Below, in pieces: positions 1 through 6,778 of a stretch of DNA of 14,415 nucleotides. Source of the stretch: Firmicutes bacterium UBA1768 (GTDB taxonomy: Bacteria; Bacillota; Clostridia; Peptostreptococcales; Anaerovoracaceae); contig DCGW01000084.1 of NCBI GenBank assembly GCA_002315335.1, forward strand, positions 78,204 through 92,618, read 5' to 3'. Each line of letters begins with the position of its first letter. The stretch's first letter is position 1. The translations under genes and the position numbers were made by a program. The notes under the pieces were generated by a model. It searched no databases, had not been told where the DNA came from, and saw only the letters and a program-made list of their open reading frames with translations.

Positions 1-700
1 CGAACCACTTTTTACACCACTTTCGGCTCTTTTCTTCATCAAAAACAGGTACAGTATGATTTCCAGAAACTGTTATTGCTTTCAGGTTTTTCCAGCCAAA
101 AACAGCTCCTACTCCGGTTCTTCCCGAAGCACGCTCACCACTGAGCACAGATGCATACAAAACGAGGTTTTCACCCGCAGGTCCTATGCACATAGTCCCA
201 AACTTAGCATTCTCTCCGTTTTCTTCAGCCAGCTTTTCTTTTATTATTTCGTGGCATGGTGTAACCTTTGTTCCCCAAAGCTCATCCGCGCTTCTGAAGG
301 TGAAGGTGTCATTATGTATATCAAGCCATGTTTTTTCCGAACACTTGCCCCTTATTACAAGAGCGTCATATCCTGCCTTTTTCAGATAGTATCCAAATGT
401 ACCGCCACAGTTTGAGGATGTAATAAAGCCTGTTTGAGGTGATAATGTAGACATATTAAACCGACTGGAGCTCGGCGCACCCGTTCCGGTAAGAGGTCCA
501 GTTGTAATAACAATCAGGTTTTCCTCAGAGAACGGCTTTTCTTCGCCAGTGAAATTATCGTTTAATATCTTTGCAGCCATAATCTTGCCGCCGAGATACA
601 ACTCACGTTCGGTGTCTGTCCATGGGTACTCGCTTATTTCCTGTGTTGTCAGATTAACCGACATCACCTTTCCCATGTATCCGCAATACTTGCTCGACAA
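1..700 (-). CDS. Aldehyde:ferredoxin oxidoreductase (tungstopterin), N-terminal part
   Basis: This is a partial gene: 233 residues are visible, and the rest lies beyond the left edge. The family oxidises aldehydes to carboxylic acids in the cytoplasm with ferredoxin as acceptor, using a tungsten bis-pterin and a 4Fe-4S cluster. Visible family motifs are YLGGK..AAKIL (35-46), ENLIVITTGPLTGTGAPSS (60-78), SSNCGG (95-100), LKKAGYDALVIRGK (106-119), IGPAGENLV (172-180) and the cofactor-domain motif GRTGVGAVFGWKNLKAI (193-209). The cluster-binding cysteines should lie further on and cannot be checked. The start is TTG at 700, chosen because GGAGG lies 7 bases upstream and the first residues (YCGYMGKVMSVNL) fit the family N-terminus. 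It lies downstream of the tungstate importer genes, which fits a tungsten enzyme. Its substrate cannot be told, and other family branches (such as formaldehyde-acting ones) remain possible. Confidence 0.9.
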   Translation of the reverse strand, partial: MSSKYCGYMGKVMSVNLTTQEISEYPWTDTERELYLGGKIMAAKILNDNFTGEEKPFSEENLIVITTGPLTGTGAPSSSRFNMSTLSPQTGFITSSNCGGTFGYYLKKAGYDALVIRGKCSEKTWLDIHNDTFTFRSADELWGTKVTPCHEIIKEKLAEENGENAKFGTMCIGPAGENLVLYASVLSGERASGRTGVGAVFGWKNLKAITVSGNHTVPVFDEEKSRKWCKKWF

Positions 701-763
701 AAGAATTCCTCCCTTTATATATCAATCTGGTCAAATTGTGAATTATGCCATAACATACGCTAA

Positions 764-792
764 ATTATATCATTTTATCCATACAAAAACAA
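764..792 (-). promoter_or_regulatory. Promoter of the aldehyde oxidoreductase gene
   Basis: Read on the minus strand, a TTGTTT box (787-792) lies 17 bases from a perfect TATAAT (764-769). This is upstream of the TTG start at 700. The gene can therefore be transcribed apart from the importer genes, although no clear terminator is visible after tupC, so read-through is also possible. Confidence 0.6.
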
Positions 793-875
793 TATAATAC
801 TCAAAATTCAGAGAATAACGCCCCATTCTTGTTGAAAAAAATGAATATTATTTTTATCGATGAAGCCAGCTAAAA

Positions 876-1523
876 TCAAGACCCATAAAACTCAAGGAAA
901 CGCCTGAATTCATCGGTTTCAGGTGCATCTAATCTATTGGTGGGACAACGTTCCGCAAGTCTTCCCTCAGAAAGAAAGATTACCTCATCCGACATCCGCT
1001 TTGCCTGCTGAAGCGAATGAGAAACTATGAATACAGTGCAGCCCGTTTTTTCCTGATAGTCCTTAATAAGCGCTTCACTTTTTGCAGTAGCCTCTATGTC
1101 CATTGCCGCCGTAGGTTCGTCGAGGAAAAGCACATCATAATCCTTCATCAGAAGCCTGCATAACGCCATCCTTGCCAGTTCTCCTCCGGACAGAGTTTTT
1201 GCACTTTTGCCAAGCAGAGCCGTCAAACCCATTTTTTCAGATAATACCATTGCACGTTCTGCATCATCACCGTTCAGCATAATATTCTTTAGCACATTCA
1301 TGCGAAAGGCGTAGCTTTGCTGCGGCATATAACCTATGTTCAGGTCTAATGGTTTTCTTCCGGTATCAGGCTTTTCTATCCCGGCAAGTAGCTTAACCAT
1401 AGTTGATTTACCGCTGCCGTTGGTTCCGACTATCGCATAGATTCGGCCGTCATTCAGCTCCATACTCGGAAGCTCAACTACACATCTTCCGTTGTAGGTC
1501 TTAGTTAATCCTCTGATTATCAT
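876..1523 (-). CDS. tupC: Tungstate ABC transporter, ATP-binding protein
   Basis: This 215-residue ATPase powers the tungstate importer from the cytoplasmic side of the membrane. It has all ABC motifs in order: Walker A GTNGSGKST (33-41), Q-loop MPQQ (66-69), signature LSGGE (111-115), Walker B VLFLDEP (131-137) and the switch histidine in VSHS (H169). The length suits a compact importer ATPase. The substrate assignment comes from the neighbours: the permease overlaps it by four bases (ATGA) and the binding protein is TupA-like, so it was named by context. Transport of molybdate as well as tungstate cannot be ruled out. Confidence 0.9.
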   Translation of the reverse strand: MIIRGLTKTYNGRCVVELPSMELNDGRIYAIVGTNGSGKSTMVKLLAGIEKPDTGRKPLDLNIGYMPQQSYAFRMNVLKNIMLNGDDAERAMVLSEKMGLTALLGKSAKTLSGGELARMALCRLLMKDYDVLFLDEPTAAMDIEATAKSEALIKDYQEKTGCTVFIVSHSLQQAKRMSDEVIFLSEGRLAERCPTNRLDAPETDEFRRFLEFYGS

Positions 1524-2206
1524 CGGCTGGCCCTCCTTTGGATAAGAGACAGCAAAATATTAATAAGCAGCGCTATTGCAAGCAGTATAAGTCCGAGCGC
1601 AATTCCTATTGAAAAGCTGCCCTTATTTGTATATTCCATTATCGCAGTAGTCATTACATTAGTCTTCCACGATATCGCTCCGCCGACCATAGCTACGCAG
1701 CCAACCTCGGCTATTGACCTTGAAAAACCGAGAAGATATGAGGAAAACACCTGATACACGCATTCGTTGCATAATAGGAAAAAGCTCTTTCCTCTGCCGA
1801 GTCCAAGCCCCCTTGTGTTTTCTTTAATTGTCGTACATATTCCTTCTACATAGGGCTCCATGGTTCCTGCAACTATTGGGGTTATCAGTACTACCTGAGC
1901 TATTATCATTATCTTTACCGTGAATAGGAGGTGTGCAGCTCGAAAAGGTCCAACGCCGGAAAACAGTATGTAAAAAATAAGACCACATACTACGGGCGGC
2001 ATACCCATGAGAGTACGGTTTACAACAATAAGTGCCTTTCTTCCGGGAAACCTCGATGCGCCCAAAAAAACGCCGAGAGGCACGCCGATAAGCAGTGCAA
2101 GCACAGAGCTTGATAAGGTCATTATTGCCGTTACATTCAAAATATTTATGAGCTCCGCGTTTCCGCTTGCGATGAGCTCAATTGCCTTTTCCAGTGCTGT
2201 TTGCAT
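1520..2206 (-). CDS. tupB: Tungstate ABC transporter, permease
   Basis: This is a 228-residue integral membrane permease. Hydrophobic segments lie near residues 25-50, 66-85, 95-120 and 195-222. The cytoplasmic coupling region GLGLGRGKSFFLL followed by GFSRSIAEVG and the tail motif MVGGAISWKTNVMTTAI are typical of TupB-type permeases. ATG at 2206 follows AAGGAGA at a short spacing. The stop overlaps the tupC start as ATGA, so translation of the two is probably coupled. It sits 74 bases after tupA, with a strong hairpin in the gap. Sulfate or molybdate permeases are the nearest alternatives, but the TTAIMEYTNKG tail and the partner binding protein favour tungstate. Confidence 0.88.
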   Translation of the reverse strand: MQTALEKAIELIASGNAELINILNVTAIMTLSSSVLALLIGVPLGVFLGASRFPGRKALIVVNRTLMGMPPVVCGLIFYILFSGVGPFRAAHLLFTVKIMIIAQVVLITPIVAGTMEPYVEGICTTIKENTRGLGLGRGKSFFLLCNECVYQVFSSYLLGFSRSIAEVGCVAMVGGAISWKTNVMTTAIMEYTNKGSFSIGIALGLILLAIALLINILLSLIQRRASR

Positions 2207-2222
2207 AGACTCTCCTTATAAA

Positions 2223-2255
2223 ACAATATCCCTGAGCAGCGCTCAAGGATATTGT
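2223..2255 (-). promoter_or_regulatory. Intercistronic hairpin between tupA and tupB
   Basis: Two 15-base arms (2223-2237 and 2241-2255) pair over a 3-base loop. The one mismatch in DNA becomes a U-G wobble in the minus-strand transcript, so the RNA stem is unbroken. A short T-rich run follows, then the tupB ribosome site. Such a stem after a binding-protein gene usually protects the 3' end of its message and lowers downstream expression, giving more binding protein than permease. Partial termination is the alternative. Confidence 0.75.
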
Positions 2256-2280
2256 AAACTCTTAGTTGATTTTAGTAAAG

Positions 2281-3261
2281 CTATTCTTCAATCTCACCGT
2301 TGTTATTTACAAATGTGAGGAATGTAGCCTTATCTGTCAGGATGTAAGCGCCCATTTCATTTGCCATAACAAGGCATGCGCCCATTCCTGCGTTTGCAGA
2401 TGTGTACCAGTCAGTATAATCTGCAAAGCTTTCAGCTTCTTCTGTTATTCCGAGCTCTTCAGGCCAGAGCTTGAGTTCCTTTGTGTGTGTTCCTGAACCA
2501 TCGCCTCTTGAAATAAATACGAACTTACCATCGGCTATCAGAGCAAATGCTGCGAGCACATCGTCTGCTTCTGCAACTCCGGCAGGGTCTTCAGCAGGAC
2601 CTACAAGCACGAAGTAGTTATACATGAATGTGAGACGTTCTGTGTCAAAACCTTCAAGAACCTTTGCATAACCGCCGTCAACAAATTCAACTTCCTTATC
2701 CTTCGCGTGAACAAGAATAAGGTCAGCATTACCGTTCTTTGCGGCTTCGATTGCCTTGCCTGTACCTGCAGACTGAACCTCTACTGTGTAACCGTATTCT
2801 TCTTCAAATACAGGAAGAAGTGCTGCAAGCAGACCTGAGTCGTTAACCGATGTGGTTGTTGAAAGTCTGATTGTCTTTGTTTCTTCTGTCGCCGAAGCGA
2901 TTTCTCCTTCATAAGCAGGCGCATCATCCTTAAGTGTGAAGAGTGCTTCACCGTATTCTTCTTCACCATAAGCTGCTTCAAGCTTAGCGCCTTCCTCTGA
3001 GAGGAGCCAATCGATAAGTGCTTCCGCACCCGCAGTATTGATTTCAACGTCTGATACAGCATTTCCGTCAGCATCCACAAACGGCGCGTCAGGGTTTACT
3101 GCGATAAGCGTGTAGTTATTAATCATGTTATCGTCAGCCTCTTTGAGAATTGTAAGGTTGACTGCAGCTGATGAATCTGTGTCCTCTGTTGTAGTTTCTC
3201 CACATGCCGCGAGTGCAAACACAAGCGCTAATGAGAGTAGCAAAGCTAAAAATTTTTTCAT
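2281..3261 (-). CDS. tupA: Tungstate-binding lipoprotein, apparently circularly permuted
   Basis: This 326-residue lipoprotein should capture tungstate outside the membrane for TupB/TupC. It has a signal peptide with lipobox LAAC (C20). TupA hallmarks lie in the later part: STTTS (134-138), SAGTGKA (164-170), LILVHAKDKE (181-190), MYNYFVLVGP.EDPAGV (213-229), SRGDGSGTHTKEL (251-263) and WYTSANAGMG (285-294). The odd part is residues 34-113, which carry NYTLIAVNPD (49-58), GAEALIDWLLSEEG (78-91) and YGEALF (103-108). In ordinary TupA these form the C-terminal end, directly after the LTD+.T+L segment. Here that segment (308-317) is followed by the stop. The order of modules is therefore rotated. 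The gene has AAGGAG 7 bases before ATG and is first in its operon. Confidence 0.9.
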   Translation of the reverse strand: MKKFLALLLSLALVFALAACGETTTEDTDSSAAVNLTILKEADDNMINNYTLIAVNPDAPFVDADGNAVSDVEINTAGAEALIDWLLSEEGAKLEAAYGEEEYGEALFTLKDDAPAYEGEIASATEETKTIRLSTTTSVNDSGLLAALLPVFEEEYGYTVEVQSAGTGKAIEAAKNGNADLILVHAKDKEVEFVDGGYAKVLEGFDTERLTFMYNYFVLVGPAEDPAGVAEADDVLAAFALIADGKFVFISRGDGSGTHTKELKLWPEELGITEEAESFADYTDWYTSANAGMGACLVMANEMGAYILTDKATFLTFVNNNGEIEE

Positions 3262-3272
3262 ATTTTTTCTCC

Positions 3273-3288
3273 TTAATAAATTTATTAA
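3273..3288. promoter_or_regulatory. Perfect 16-base palindrome in the tupA leader
   Basis: TTAATAAATTTATTAA is a perfect inverted repeat of 8+8 bases. It lies between the expected transcription start (about 3295) and the ribosome site of tupA, which it touches. Its place suggests an operator for a dimeric regulator. It is all A and T, so it may also be a chance product of local composition. Confidence 0.45.
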
Positions 3289-3301
3289 TCAAATTGCAAT
3301 A

Positions 3302-3330
3302 ATTATACTTTCCTAAAAAGAATTAGTCAA
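3302..3330 (-). promoter_or_regulatory. Promoter of the tup operon
   Basis: On the minus strand TTGACT (3325-3330) and a perfect TATAAT (3302-3307) are separated by 17 bases, a near-consensus sigma-A promoter. The leader to the tupA ATG is about 35 bases. The -35 box begins about 22 bases after the cardiolipin synthase stop. No terminator separates them. Confidence 0.85.
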
Positions 3331-3351
3331 TGCAAAGCGGTATCATTTTTC

Positions 3352-4869
3352 CTACAAAAGCGGCGCAAAAATACGCAGAATAACATCTATAAAACCAAAC
3401 CCTGAACCGGCAAGTCCGTCGTTCAGCTTTCTTTCTCTGCACTTTGTCAAAGTGTCCTCATAGTCCTTTTTTAAATCCTCCAATATGGAACATTTTGCAA
3501 ATATTGTATTATTTTCAAAATGAAGGAATAGACTTCGGTAGTCAAGGTTCACGGTTCCTATGGTGCATAGCTTGTCATCACAGATTACCGCCTTTGCATG
3601 AACAAAGCCCGGCTCGTATTCAAAAATCCTTATACCATACTCAAGCAGCGATGAGTAATAGCTTCGCGAAATCCGATATACAAGCTTTTTATCAGGAATT
3701 CCCGGCATGATAATGCGTATATCAACACCTCTTCTTGCAGCACGAATCATCGCTTCTATAAGACTGTCATCTATCATCAGGTACGGAGTATAAAACCAAA
3801 CGTAATTTGTTGCCTGCGCAAGAAGGTCAATGTAAATACCGTTACTTATATGCTCATTATGCACAGGAGACTCGTAATAAGAAAATACAAAGCCGTTTTC
3901 GCCAAGGTCTGTTGCTTTGTCTGCAAGAACTTCCTGAGGAATCTTATCCCTGGAAAAAGCATTCCAGAATTCCGTGAACATATAGGTATAAGGAATAACT
4001 GCATCTCCCGTGACTCTGAAGCCGATGTCCTTCCAGTGACCGTATACCTCTCTCTCATTGATATACTCATCTGCAATATTGACTCCGCCGCTATAGCCTG
4101 TTTCACCATCAATAATAGTCATTTTTCGGTGGTCACGGTTGTTTATCTTAAAAGTCAGATACTTTATAGGGTTAAAGCTGATGCATTTTATACCCTTATT
4201 TCTCAGCGTTTCAACATTCTTCTTTGAATATGTGGCAATAGAACCGAGGTCATCATACATAAATCGTACATCAACGCCTTCTTTTACCTTTTCAGCAAGC
4301 GCATCTACTATCGTATTCCAAAAAACGCCCTCATTCACGATGAAATATTCCATATAAATGAATTTCTTAGCTTTTTTAATATCTTCAAGCATATCAGGAA
4401 ACATATCGTCTCCAAGCGGATAATATCTTGTGTCACCGCACTTGTATAGCGGCATTCCGCTCATTTCATAACCGTAGATTATAGTTCCTGCAGAGCGCAG
4501 CCATTCTTCGTTTGCAGTATTATTCATCACATAATCAGACGCAGGCATTTCATAATTCAATGCTTTCTTGCTTGCATTAATCTTATTCCTCAGAGCTGTA
4601 CCGGTTCTTTTGTTACCGATAAGCAAATACATTATGGCTCCAAACATAGGAAACAGAAGAATGAAAAACAACCAAACCTGTTTATATGCAGGCGGTTCTC
4701 TCTTTGAAAGAATATAAACTGCAATCATAACAGCTGCAACACATATGATTGAATATGTAACCGGAATAAAATCCTTAAAAAACTTGAAAATTATGTAGAA
4801 AAACAACACCTGCAGTCCCACCGCCGGAATCAGTGCCAGAATTCTACCAATAATGATTCTGTTTGTCAT
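3352..4869 (-). CDS. cls: Cardiolipin synthase, phospholipase D type
   Basis: This membrane enzyme joins two phosphatidylglycerols into cardiolipin and glycerol. Two or three hydrophobic segments fill the first 90 residues. Two HKD motifs follow: DHRKMTIID (H247, K249, D254) with GYSGG after it, and VHAKAVICDD (H424, K426, D431) with TIGTVN after it; numbering is from ATG 4869. The length, 505 residues, is normal. The start is uncertain: ATG 4869 gives a family-like N-terminus (MTNRIIIGR before the first membrane span) but has only a weak ribosome site. An in-frame TTG at 4890 would add 7 residues, and a stop lies just upstream of it. A strong GGAGG lies further up, before a micro-ORF described separately. 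The gene follows an SDR and a CDP-alcohol phosphatidyltransferase on the same strand, which fits phospholipid synthesis. Confidence 0.93.
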   Translation of the reverse strand: MTNRIIIGRILALIPAVGLQVLFFYIIFKFFKDFIPVTYSIICVAAVMIAVYILSKREPPAYKQVWLFFILLFPMFGAIMYLLIGNKRTGTALRNKINASKKALNYEMPASDYVMNNTANEEWLRSAGTIIYGYEMSGMPLYKCGDTRYYPLGDDMFPDMLEDIKKAKKFIYMEYFIVNEGVFWNTIVDALAEKVKEGVDVRFMYDDLGSIATYSKKNVETLRNKGIKCISFNPIKYLTFKINNRDHRKMTIIDGETGYSGGVNIADEYINEREVYGHWKDIGFRVTGDAVIPYTYMFTEFWNAFSRDKIPQEVLADKATDLGENGFVFSYYESPVHNEHISNGIYIDLLAQATNYVWFYTPYLMIDDSLIEAMIRAARRGVDIRIIMPGIPDKKLVYRISRSYYSSLLEYGIRIFEYEPGFVHAKAVICDDKLCTIGTVNLDYRSLFLHFENNTIFAKCSILEDLKKDYEDTLTKCRERKLNDGLAGSGFGFIDVILRIFAPLL

Positions 4870-4886
4870 GGTTCTTTGTGTATAAA

Positions 4887-4921
4887 CCAATTATCTTTGC
4901 ATAATTGGATATACCCTCCTC
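4887..4921 (-). promoter_or_regulatory. cls leader: ribosome site, micro-ORF and hairpin
   Basis: On the minus strand GAGGAGGG (4914-4921) is followed after 11 bases by ATG CAA AGA TAA (4902-4891), a three-residue peptide (MQR). The stop abuts an in-frame TTG (4890) and lies 21 bases before the likely cls ATG (4869). The micro-ORF lies inside a perfect inverted repeat, CCAATTAT (4901-4908 read in reverse) with ATAATTGG (4887-4894), loop 6 bases. The best ribosome site in the region thus serves the micro-ORF, not cls. Termination and re-initiation, or a mutated former start, could explain it. Confidence 0.5.
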
Positions 4922-4934
4922 TACTATTATTCGT

Positions 4935-4946
4935 GTCACCGGTGAC
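4935..4946. promoter_or_regulatory. 12-base palindrome upstream of cls
   Basis: GTCACCGGTGAC is a perfect 6+6 inverted repeat. It lies in the short gap between the SDR stop and the cls leader, and is GC-rich in an AT-rich gap. It may be a regulator site. No convincing promoter boxes flank it, and a palindrome of this size is expected a few times by chance in a window this long. Confidence 0.3.
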
Positions 4947-4969
4947 TAATTGACTTCCTATGACATTCC

Positions 4970-5734
4970 TTATTTCGCAACTAATCCTCCGTCACAAAGA
5001 TAATGGCCCCCAGTACAGAAAGAGGCTTTATCTGAAGAAAGGAAATAAACCAGTTCTGCGGCCTCCTCAGGTTTTCCTGCCGAGCCTCTGGCGTAAATAC
5101 TGTTTTCTTTTTCCCAGTACTCGTCCAAAGTTATTCCTTCTTCTCTCGCAAAGTCAACAAAAAGATTGTCGACAAGATCTGTTCGTATCGTTCCGCAATT
5201 TATTGCATTCACACGTATGTTCTTAGGGCCAAGATCTATTGATAAGCTTCGTGTAATCTGGCCAAGAGCCCCCTTCGTCATGCCGTATACAAAGCTCATT
5301 GGTTTACCCACAAACCACTGGTCAGAGTCATTAATTACTACAGCTCCTCCCCCATTATCAACCATTATTGGTACTACAGCCCTTAAGGTATGGAAGGTGC
5401 CGTAAATATTGGTTTTTACAATTAAATCAAACTCATCAAAATCCACATCGAGCATTGTGTTGCATCTATGAATTCCGGCATTACAGAATAAAGCATCAAA
5501 AGGTCCAATAGCCTTTGCAGCATCCTCAGCTGCCCTTCTCATCTCCTCATAGTTTTTTACATCAGCCTTTCTGAACCAAAGACGGTCAGAGTTATTAAGC
5601 TCCGCCAAAAGCTCCATTGCTGCGGATTCATTTATGTCGGTAAATGCCACATTCCAGCCCTCTTCAAAGAATTTCTTTACGCTTGCAGCACCTATTCCTC
5701 TTGAGCCTCCGGTAATAAAAACATTTTTTTCCAT
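4970..5734 (-). CDS. Short-chain dehydrogenase/reductase, NAD type
   Basis: This is a 254-residue classical SDR of the usual length. It has the cofactor loop TGGSRGIG (8-15), an acidic residue after the second strand (D33) that favours NAD(H) over NADP(H), CNAGIH (84-89), N109, and the catalytic S137, Y150 and K154 (YGMTK). The S-to-Y spacing is 13, as expected. The end (CTGGHYLCDGG) is also typical. The substrate cannot be told from sequence. It lies 28 bases after the CDP-alcohol phosphatidyltransferase and before cls, so a lipid or polyol-phosphate role is possible but only inferred. ATG follows AGAAAGGA at about 9 bases. Confidence 0.88.
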   Translation of the reverse strand: MEKNVFITGGSRGIGAASVKKFFEEGWNVAFTDINESAAMELLAELNNSDRLWFRKADVKNYEEMRRAAEDAAKAIGPFDALFCNAGIHRCNTMLDVDFDEFDLIVKTNIYGTFHTLRAVVPIMVDNGGGAVVINDSDQWFVGKPMSFVYGMTKGALGQITRSLSIDLGPKNIRVNAINCGTIRTDLVDNLFVDFAREEGITLDEYWEKENSIYARGSAGKPEEAAELVYFLSSDKASFCTGGHYLCDGGLVAK

Positions 5735-5762
5735 TACAATTTTCCTTTCTTTATATCAATTA

Positions 5763-6275
5763 TCAACTCGAACAGTTCTCATTGACACACAAAATCGACA
5801 TACCCTCAGCTATAGCTGCAATTGAGGTGAGTATACATATTGCAATTACAACCACAACCTTTGCTTGCAAGACAAAATCGCCTCCGATAAACAAAGGAAC
5901 AATAAAAACAGCTCCTCCGCATGCCTTGTTCAACAATGAATGTATAGTCCTGAATTCATGATATTTTATATATCCTGCAATGTGAAAGCCTATCTTTATC
6001 ATCGCAATAATCATAATCCAGATTATTAGCCATGCAGGAATACATATAGCAAGCAGGATTTTTATTGCGACCGAAACAGCGAAAATAAAATCAGCAACCG
6101 TATCAAATTTCGCGCCAAAGTTCGTTACCACTCCCATTTTTCGAGCCACTGTTCCATCAATGGCATCTGTAATTCCTCCAATTAAGTATAGACAATAAAA
6201 CCATCCGGAAAACGCAGGAAAACACAAAATCAGCAGCCCACATATTATTCGTATTCCTGTCAAAATATTCGCCAT
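5763..6275 (-). CDS. CDP-alcohol phosphatidyltransferase family protein
   Basis: This integral membrane enzyme transfers a phospho-group from a CDP-alcohol (normally CDP-diacylglycerol) to an alcohol. The family signature is complete: D37, D40-G41, A44-R45, G54, D58 and D62, in the spacing DGxxARx8GxxxDxxxD. The four aspartates bind the metals. The remaining sequence is almost all hydrophobic (about six spans). It has 170 residues, at the short end for the family. The nearby cardiolipin synthase suggests a phosphatidylglycerophosphate synthase (PgsA-like), but the head-group acceptor cannot be proven. GGAGA lies 7 bases before ATG. It is first in a likely operon with the SDR and perhaps cls. 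Confidence 0.88.
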   Translation of the reverse strand: MANILTGIRIICGLLILCFPAFSGWFYCLYLIGGITDAIDGTVARKMGVVTNFGAKFDTVADFIFAVSVAIKILLAICIPAWLIIWIMIIAMIKIGFHIAGYIKYHEFRTIHSLLNKACGGAVFIVPLFIGGDFVLQAKVVVVIAICILTSIAAIAEGMSILCVNENCSS

Positions 6276-6353
6276 AAGATTTCTCCAATCATAGTCAAAA
6301 TGATTGCAAGTATTGTATAGATATTGTTATTGCAGAAAAAGATTCTTTTGTAT

Positions 6354-6382
6354 ATAATACACTGACAAGGTTCTAATATCAA
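6354..6382 (-). promoter_or_regulatory. Promoter upstream of the CDP-alcohol phosphatidyltransferase
   Basis: On the minus strand TTGATA (6377-6382) lies 17 bases from TATTAT (6354-6359). This implies a leader of about 70 bases before the ATG at 6275. No structured RNA was recognised in that leader. Confidence 0.5.
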
Positions 6383-6520
6383 CACAATTCATTTTTGAAT
6401 AATAACCCGACATGCAACAACTCACTCATTTACTGAACTTCCTATTATTGTTGCCACAATGCAGAAAAGACCGTGGAGTTCTAAGCAACTTTAGGCTTCA
6501 CAATAAAACATTCAACTCAC

Positions 6521-6777
6521 ATGTCAGCGTACTCCCCTTTATATATTATAGCTAACAACGATATTGAGCTGGAAATTATGCAAACCAAAAAATGCACCAG
6601 TTTCGATGCCGACCGGATTATACGGCCTCAGAATCAACGTTGATGACCTTGATGCCGAGCCTGAAATCATTAAACAAAATGACGGGACTATTGTTGGCGG
6701 GTCTTTTTATACTGAATGGACATCAGTCTATGCGGTTAAGGATGTAGATGGGAACAATATTTTCCACCATTACCAAA
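6521..6777 (+). pseudogene. VOC/glyoxalase-family gene remnant, frameshifted and N-terminally truncated
   Basis: Two frames together spell the C-terminal half of a vicinal-oxygen-chelate (glyoxalase/bleomycin-resistance type) protein. The first frame gives NNDIELEIMQ (6554-6583). After one extra base near 6584-6592 the next frame gives PKNAPVSMPTGLYGLRINV, then DDLDA, GGTIV-like NDGTIVGGSF, TEWTSVYAVKDVDG and NNIFHHYQ. This order matches the second beta-alpha-beta-beta-beta module of the family. No N-terminal module is present upstream, and no family-like stop follows: the frame runs into the tail of the convergent Fic gene. A decayed gene is the simplest reading. Confidence 0.65.
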
Positions 6778-6778
6778 C

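Noticed and set aside
701-875. Riboswitch (molybdenum/tungsten cofactor type) upstream of the aldehyde oxidoreductase
   Set aside because: The expected leader is only about 55 bases and AT-rich, with no multi-stem structure.
6412-6555. 47-residue reading starting at ATG 6412 with a KDRGVLSNFR stretch that faintly recalls the CRISPR Cse2 subunit
   Set aside because: No ribosome site, no further Cse2 likeness, no other cas gene or repeat array in the window.
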